A stretch of 64,000 nucleotides of DNA from Ctenosaura bakeri (taxonomy: Eukaryota > Chordata > Lepidosauria > Squamata > Iguanidae), in assembly GCA_948474755.1 (NCBI GenBank), contig CAOLHI010002130.1, positions 240,948 to 304,947 of the forward strand, read 5' to 3'. Under the pieces are notes generated by a model. The model was not told the DNA's origin, searched no databases, and was given only the letters and a program-made list of their open reading frames with translations. Of the stretch, positions 57,490-64,000 are shown piece by piece. Position 1 is the stretch's first letter. The number at the start of each line of letters is the position of its first letter. The translations under genes and the position numbers were made by a program.

Positions 57490-57795
57490 GATTTTGAAGA
57501 CGATTTGCTGTTCGGGATTTATTCAGCGCAAAATTTGTGCAATTTATTTTGTGTGCAACCCCCCCCCGCATTTTCTGTGCAAATACCATTTTCTGCCCAG
57601 AAAACAATATTTCTGTGCTGAGATATTAATTTGTTTCCAGCATAGAAAAAGTTGTTTCCTACACAAAACAGCCACATAAAAATTTTGTGCAGAAGAAGTT
57701 CTCCAATTACATCATTTTCTGTGCAGAAAACAGCCACAAAAATATTATTTTCTGTGCAAAAACACACATACATGTGCTGTTTCTTTCACAGAAAA
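57490..57795. repeat. Degenerate palindromic array of TTTTCTGTGCAGAAAA units
   Basis: At least eight irregularly spaced variants, such as CATTTTCTGTGCAAATACC, CATTTTCTGTGCAGAAAAC, ATTTTCTGTGCAAAAACAC and AATTTTGTGCAGAAGAAG, at about 20-35 bp spacing. Many units are their own inverse complement. The frames read on both strands (ENDxxFVxENxIFVA-like) are a by-product. Confidence 0.7.
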
Positions 57796-58059
57796 ACGTT
57801 GGGATTTTTGTGTAAAACATCCATCTGTTAATTTTGCCATGTATAAGTTCCGAAGAACAAAAATTATCATCTGTCCGGGATTCTTCTTATCATAATTCCT
57901 TGACAGTCAACAATTTTTAAAATATTTTTGAATTTTCTTTCCATCCCTGCTAGATAGGCTGATGATCTGATCCAGAGACTTATATGCCTTTATTTTGAAT
58001 TTAATTTTGATTAAAATAGACTCATGAATTCACCCATTCAACAGGTAACTCATCTGTTA

Positions 58060-58145
58060 GTCTCATCTAAAGCAGACCCAACTTACACGTTGACTCATCA
58101 TTCAGTAATTAATTCAGTGGGTCTCCTCTAAAGAAGTAATTCTTT
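58060..58145. repeat. Small fragment of repeat family R3
   Basis: CAACTTACACGTTGACTCAT CATTCAGTAATTAATTCAGT matches the R3 core. Confidence 0.4.
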
Positions 58146-58528
58146 GGTCATCTCATTTTCAAAGGCAGCAATGAGTAATTTAGAAGTTTTCTTCTTACTA
58201 TAAGAAAGGACTTATTCTGCCCAAGATTAGCACTTTTTTTTTTCCATTTTCTGCACATGAAGCAGCTTTTTCATATATAACCTAATATTGCTGCACAGAG
58301 AGATTGTGTTCTTTTCTGCAGCTGCATGAGATCAGAGTTGCAATCTCATAGGAGGAACCACTGTGGAAACCTTTTCAATGACTGTGATAGGAGAGGGCAT
58401 CCAAGACAGCATGTCTGCCTTCAAGATGGGAGGCTCACCTAGGACTTCATCAGAGTATTTCAGCTCAATCCCACAGCCCAAAGCATGTGCCTCTAGGACT
58501 GTAGTCTAGGATTGTTCTATTTAACTAT

Positions 58529-58722
58529 GGCCATTTCTGCCCTACACTGTTATAGAGCTATTATTCCACTTTCAACATCCTGGGATTTTTCGAGTTTAGG
58601 GAGGGGCCTTTAAAATTCCCAGCCAGAGAGCTCTGGGCCTCAGTAAACTACAAACTCCAGAATTCCATGATATGTTGAAAGTGGAATCATAGCTCTATAA
58701 CAGTGTAGGGCAGAAACATTGC
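58529..58722. mobile_element. Palindromic MITE, family M1 (copy i)
   Basis: GGCCATTTCTGCCCTACACT to TAGGGCAGAAACATTGC. The core has a small deletion (CATCCTGGGATTTTTCGAGT). Confidence 0.8.
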
Positions 58723-58849
58723 ATATTGTGAAAAGCCTTTCTCCTCAATCAGGTCTCAAAGATCTGCTGAAACAACACCACCAACAACAACAGTCTTTAC
58801 CTACCTGCAGAAGCAGAGCAAGGAGTATGCCAGTGGAACCTGAGTCCCA

Positions 58850-59065
58850 GAGCCTGGGAGCATCCACCAGAAAGACCGTCTTCTATGTTCTCACCAGTTG
58901 TACCTGTGAGGATGATGGGGCAGAAGGAAAAGCCTCCCCATAATAGTTCAAAGCATAGGCAGGCTCATACAGGGAAAAAAAATGGTACTTTAGGTAACTT
59001 GGGTCTGAGCTTGGACTTTATAGGTCATAACCAGAACTAAGAATCTGCACATGACTGAGAAGACA
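58850..59065 (-). pseudogene. CR1/L2-like LINE C-terminal fragment
   Basis: Plus-strand order GGGAGCATCCACCAGAAAGA, AGGCAGGCTCATACAGGGAA, TAGGTAACTTGGGTCTGAGC, TTTATAGGTCATAACCAGAA parallels 34.37-34.56 kb. Heavily diverged. Confidence 0.5.
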
Positions 59066-59149
59066 GAATTAAAAAACATGGTTCTGCTCTGTGTGAACAG
59101 GCTTTCTTCTTCAGGGACAGTGCTTCTGTGTGAGTTGGCAGTGTCCATT

Positions 59150-59285
59150 TGTTGAATACGCTACCTTGGAAAGCTGAAGGCTTCTCTTCATTGCAGATTT
59201 TTAAACAGAGGCTCAATGACCATTTCTTGGAGAGTTGGACTTGATGACCTTTGGGGTCCTATCCCACCCTAGAATTCTATGAACT
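59150..59285 (+). mobile_element. CR1-type LINE 3' end
   Basis: TTTTTAAACAGAGGCTCAAT GACCATTTC, GAGTTGGACTTGATGACCTT TGGGGTCC and AGAATTCTATGAA, the characteristic CR1 terminus. Confidence 0.78.
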
Positions 59286-61016
59286 TTGACAAAAGAACAG
59301 GTTTAAGATAGTCCGTTCCTTACAAGTGGAGCTTATGCCCTTAATAGAGCTTAATTTGAACCTTAAAGTGCAATTGAATGGAATACACAGTGCTTATTTT
59401 TCTCCCCTTATGTTTCTGGGGAGAAAACACTAGACACTTACAAAACAGATGAAAATTCATGGAGGGTGCATGGAATGTCCCTAAGAAGCCATGCACATGT
59501 GTTCCTCTTACTCTTCCCCTTTCAGGTTGCCATGTGCATAGCCAGCTGGATGGCCCCAGGTCCAGGCAGGGTAAATACCCAGCCCTCCACAAATGTCAAG
59601 AGCTCCATTTCCCACTTCTCCAGAGATAAAATGGCAATTGGTTTAAGTTTTAAGCAAGACTTCTCGCGCTAACCCCTTTTCATTATATTTGACATGTTGG
59701 AGCCTGAGTTTTGTAACAGACTTGTAGCCTATGGCATCAGACAGTGGAGATGAAATTTAGAGCAAACATACAAAAGGAAAAAAAAGACCAAAAGAAAGAA
59801 AGAAAATGCATAAAACGTAGCAGTGACAGCTTGCTGAGGTAGCGATTTGTCAGACTAACTCAAGCACAGTGACCACACAATGATGTACAGTAGTTGACAC
59901 AGCTTTGTTGCAATGTGACGGAATGAAATCACCACTCAGTGTTCCTAACTGCCCTTGATTTGCAATATGGGGAGGGGAGCATTGTAACAGGTGTTAACCA
60001 TGAACTTCAATACACAGTCAAAGATGTCACCACTCCATTTCTTATATACTCATATATACTGTTTTTCAGAGCTGCTTGTTCTGATCTCCAGTCTGAGAAG
60101 TATTGTGGGGTTCAGGGACTGGTCTCAAAGCACCAATGGTGAATGTAAGGACATAGTGCCTGTCTTTTTTGGTGCTCTGGGACCAATCTCTGAATGCCAC
60201 TTAGCCAAGATTTGAAGATGATAACTTGATAAATTGCTGCACTTCTCTGATTTGAGTCAATATATTAGTTTTAAGTTGCAGATTTACTGTATTGGCATTG
60301 GAAAAGTGTTCTGAACTGTGTGAAATTCAAATAGCACTGTATCTTGAGCATAATAAGTTTTTTCCTTAGTATTGAATTTTATTTTATTTTACTTTGTTTG
60401 AATTCATCTTCTATTTTATATCCTGTCTCTATATCTGCTGGAAAATTAAGAGTTTCCACATTATGGCTGAGATTGTATATGGTTGAGCATAGCTTAAGAG
60501 TTCTGCCTCTGAAACTCCCCTATGACTCCTCTGTCGCTCCTCCAAATCACAATTCAACCACTGCAGACCTTTCCCTTGATGGCCATTCCATTGTTAGAAG
60601 AGCAGAAGAGAAACTTATGGCTATGTCCCCACAGCCAGAAGCACACAGAGGGCCTCTTCTACTGAGATCTGCTGGAGTCTTCTGGAGGTCTCAGCCAATG
60701 ATGTCATTGCTCTGCTTCTGGTTATAGGAACATACATTCTTCCAATGCCCTCTGCTCTCCACCAGCAATGGAATGGCCATGGAGGTAGTCTTCTAAGCAG
60801 TTAAAACATAAATCTAGAGCAGAGGAGTTTTGGATGTTGAAGGGAGTGGAACTTACATACAACCAAAAAGAAAAAGGCAAAGGCAAGCATAATGTGAAGC
60901 AGGGTATTAGTGTATTAATAACTGTATTAATAATACTTAGGAGTCTTATTTTATGCCACAAATAGGATGCCAGCCTATGTGTGATGGCTGTTTGCTACAA
61001 TACTATAAAGTGGAAG
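59286..61016. other. No recognised gene or repeat
   Basis: AT-rich. The frames at 59939-60215 and 60344-60727 carry no motif that I recognise. Confidence 0.45.
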
Positions 61017-61045
61017 AGAAGAGGAGAGGAGAGGAGAGGAGAGAA
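61017..61045. repeat. (GAGAG)n minisatellite-like run
   Basis: AGAAGAGGAGAGGAGAGGAG AGGAGAGAAAG. Confidence 0.92.
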
Positions 61046-61278
61046 AGATAGAAATAATTTTTGATACACACTGTGGTAAAAAGAGTGATGGGGAACATGC
61101 ACAAGACATCTACTAAGAATGCCAAAAACAATCATTTCTATCTTTCTGTCTGACCTCCCACACCCAATTGCATGGGTTGCTGATTAATCTACAACAGGTT
61201 TAGGTTCAATCAGTGTTCCTTGGAATCGTAAGGTTCCATGAGAGATTGCTAGGGGTTCCACAAGAGATCAAGACTTGA

Positions 61279-61337
61279 AACAACAACAGCAGCAGCAACA
61301 ACAACAACAACAACAACAACAATAGCAACAACAATAA
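61279..61337. repeat. (CAA)n microsatellite with CAG interruptions
   Basis: CAACAACAGCAGCAGCAACA followed by about eight CAA units and degenerate ones. Confidence 0.93.
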
Positions 61338-62768
61338 CCTGTTTTTAAGCTGTAGAGGAAACATGTTTGTGCAGAGATTCTCTGAGACCTCAAAATTATT
61401 TTAATTTTGAGGTCTCTTTAATTTTGAGCTCTCTTCCAAGGTAAAAGGATTGAGAAAGATTGATCTATACTCTCCTGGATAGAGAACTGGGGCTGTATGT
61501 TGTGACATGCTATAATGTGCTCATGACATTAAGGGGTGTTTCTCAAGTTTAAATGTTCATTTTAAAATCCAATCTGTAAAACAGGGTCCCTGGTTACATG
61601 CCACTAAACAGGATCGGTTTAACAATTTAATTAATAGCTACTCTTTCCATTTAAGTGAATGTCCAGAGAAGTCAGAAAACATCTTGTTGGCTCAAGGATC
61701 TGCCTTTCACTTGTGGAAGGTCCCTCCCTTCTTTAGCCACATTACAGCTCACCTCATTCTGCAAGGTACCATGTAGCATTTGCAAACTGGAGGATCACCC
61801 AAGAAATGGTGGGGCCATGGGTATCAAATTCTGCCAGCTCAGTTGCATGCCCCTAAAGATGGAATCAGTCCATGAAATTCAATGCTTATGCTTATGGAAC
61901 CAATTTCAAACAAGTTTAAATATGTGACACTGATTGATCTGTAGACTGGCCCCATTTGATTGGGAAATACAGGAGGGATTTGTACAACATGTTAATACAT
62001 GACATTTGGAGATTGGTCCCTCTGTGTGTTGTACTGTACATTTCTGTTTGTTTTTTCTTTGTTCAAGGTCTTCTTCTTTTTCAGCAATATTGGACAACTT
62101 TTAGAAGGTCAGTTTTCAGAAATCTGGCAATAGCTCAGGTTCTATTATTTCCATAGTTAGTGATGGTAATAAGTCTAGAGACTGCATACGTTGTTAAAAT
62201 GTCTGGTCATCATGGGATAATGACAAGGTAAGACAGAGACAAAGTTGGATATCAAGAAAGAACAATGTCTTCTCCATCATAACTTAGTTACTTGTTCTTG
62301 CCACATTAAGTACAGACACTGACAAACCGAAAATACATACAGTGGAATGATTTTGTTTCCCTCTCTCCCACATTCAGAATTCTTAAGTCTCAAATTCTTT
62401 CTGTCCTGAATATGTAATTTCCAAAATTTGGTATATTCTTCAAAAATAAATTGAGGCAAAATTCTGCCCATTTGCATGGGTTAGATTCAGGTAATATTTA
62501 TAACCAACATGGAGAGATCCGTGCTTCCTGTCTAAGTGTCAAAGACAAAGAGCCTCTCAGCAAAAGAAGTGGCAATTCTGCCTCAACACAGTTGAATACA
62601 AAGGGATTCAAATCCAAGTTTTTAAGAAAAAATGCTGAGAGTCCTGGGCTTGAATGGGTCAATATGCCAATGTGAAGCTTGGCAGGCCTGGGCAGAGCCA
62701 GCCAATTACAGCTCATGAAATTGTGTATGTGTGAGGGGGCAATGATAGGCTTTTCTGTTGAACAATTA
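61338..62768. other. No recognised gene
   Basis: Unique-looking AT-rich. A short hairpin of TGAGACCTCAAAATTA / TAATTTTGAGGTCTC lies at about 61383-61418. Confidence 0.45.
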
Positions 62769-62970
62769 GGCCATTTCCACACTACACTGTTATAGTGCTG
62801 TTATTCCTCTTTCAACCTCCTATGGAATCCTGGGATTTGTAGTTTAGGGAAGGACATTTAGAATTATCAGCTACAGAACTCTTTGGCTTTAGTAAACTAC
62901 AGACCCCAGAATTCCACAGGATGTTGAAAGCAGAATAATAGCACTATAATAGTGTAGTGTGGAAATGGCC
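62769..62970. mobile_element. Palindromic MITE, family M1 (copy j), TSD TTA
   Basis: 202 bp, GGCCATTTCCACACTACACT to TAGTGTGGAAATGGCC, flanked by TTA (62766-62768, 62971-62973). It is a good full-length reference copy with core and both arms. Confidence 0.87.
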
Positions 62971-63478
62971 TTAGATGCAGCCTGTTAGAAATAGAGACAG
63001 GGACATGGACAGACAGGAATGGATTACAACTTGAAGAGGAACAGTTAGAAAGAGGGTGAGTTAGAATCAGCAAAATGGTTTGGGCTAGGAATTGAATAGA
63101 AGCAGTAGGTGAGAGAGTGAAATTTAGTTTGATGGAAACTGAAAGTGTGGGAAGCATTCAGGAGAAAGATACTACTTTTCTTTTAACTAAAGAGTTACAT
63201 TGCATTCTATATAAAGCTAGTATAATGCTAGATGTTTAACTTGTGCATTGTATAATAAACTCTTACTATTTTGTCGTTTACCTCTGCATCTGGCTATATT
63301 TTATTTCTAGACTTACTAAGAGCATTAGGGCACATGCTATCAAATTGAACCCACCAATAAACACATTCACTGGTCCAGTACAGTAGTCATCTGAGACCCA
63401 GATGCCAAATTCGGGGAAGTATCTTGAGGGCGAGCTGAGCAATAGCAGACCATGTGTTGGAACTGTAGGCCAACCTGG
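62971..63478. other. No recognised gene or repeat
   Basis: AT-rich spacer between two MITEs. Confidence 0.45.
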
Positions 63479-63685
63479 GGCCCATTCACACTCAACAACT
63501 GTAGTGCTATATTCAACTTTAACTAGTATGACAACACCCCGTGGAATCTTGAGATTAGTAGTTTAAGGAGGGCCATTTAGAATTCTCAACCAGCAAGCTC
63601 CAGTGCTTTTCCAGATTACAAACCCCAGGACGTGGCCATGACAGTTAAAGTGGAATATAAACCTATGTTTGTATAGTGTAAATGG
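63479..63685. mobile_element. Diverged palindromic MITE, family M1 (copy k)
   Basis: GGCCCATTCACACTCAACAA to TAGTGTAAATGG, with GTGGAATCTTGAGATTAGTA and ATTACAAACCCCAGGA core traces. It is the most decayed of the set. Confidence 0.6.
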
Positions 63686-64000
63686 AGAGGGATCTGCCAC
63701 AGTTAGGTTCAGTTCCTTCCTTTTGATTCTGAAAGAGTATCTGAATTTTGATAGATTTTTTTCAATCAAAAGTGAACTGAAATGAAATGTTCACTCATCT
63801 CTTATAGTAAACTAATGGGTCAGGATCTCAGGAGGAGGAGAAAACAATGGAGGAGACCTCCCTACCCCATTAGAGATAAGAATCTTCTTGGACTGGGAGG
63901 GGAGAATCCCAAAGCTATCTCTGTGAAGCAAGTCACTGCATTGTTATGCAGCAATAGCAGATGAGCTGAAGTAGCACCATTGAAATGATCAAATCCCAAA

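Noticed and set aside
57519..57773. Repetitive protein with 'xTENxIF' units
   Set aside because: The pattern comes from the palindromic DNA array and appears on both strands.
57490..57795. CRISPR array
   Set aside because: Units are short, irregular and self-complementary with no constant spacer length, and the DNA is eukaryotic.
60344..60727. 127-codon host gene candidate
   Set aside because: Starts in an AT-rich hydrophobic stretch by chance and shows no recognisable motif.

Overview
This 64 kb window looks like intergenic or intronic nuclear DNA from a vertebrate, most likely a squamate reptile. The reasons are tRNA-derived SINEs ending in (ACA/ACAACA)n, L1 and CR1/L2-like LINE 3' ends, palindromic MITEs, Tigger-like elements and microsatellites in AT-rich sequence. 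The squamate call rests on repeat style from memory. I found no host protein-coding exon, structural RNA gene or CRISPR array.

The one large coding unit is a near-complete Ty3/gypsy-type LTR retrotransposon at 3364-8591. It has two 305-306 bp LTRs that differ by a single G in a homopolymer, a 5-bp target duplication (CATTG), a polypurine tract and a 1391-codon gag-pro-pol reading frame with zinc knuckle, protease, reverse transcriptase, RNase H and DDE integrase motifs. It has no tRNA-type TGG primer site. Instead, 13 nt just inside the 5' LTR are the exact reverse complement of 13 nt inside the LTR, which is the hallmark of Tf1/sushi-type self-priming. The integrase tail lies in another frame beyond a C7 run, and no chromodomain is visible. 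The element sits inside an older SINE.

The rest is a layered set of transposon relics. A palindromic MITE family (about 185-205 bp, TIR GGCCATTTCCGCAC) has around ten copies, two of them nested one inside the other at 19.9-20.3 kb. A second family of about 390-430 bp (TIR GGCCCTTTCCGCA) has five copies, and there is one 858 bp relative. Several of these keep matching 3-bp target duplications (TTA, TTA, ACT, AAA, ATA, CAA, GAT, TTG), which suggests one PIF/Harbinger-like transposase served them all.

Other relics: tRNA-derived SINEs near 3.3/8.6, 10.7, 15.9, 28.7, 31.7/32.2, 36.3, 42.2, 45.4 and 57.2 kb; a second SINE type at 12.0-12.3 kb; L1 ORF2 pieces at 1.2, 10.1 and 31.8 kb; CR1/L2-type LINE ends at 24.6, 34, 37, 40.3, 58.9 and 59.2 kb; Tigger-like elements at 0.4, 30.5 and 43.7 kb. 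The clearest repeat-poor stretch, about 47.99-48.78 kb, is a weak candidate for conserved non-coding DNA. Many repeat boundaries are approximate because they were placed by eye.
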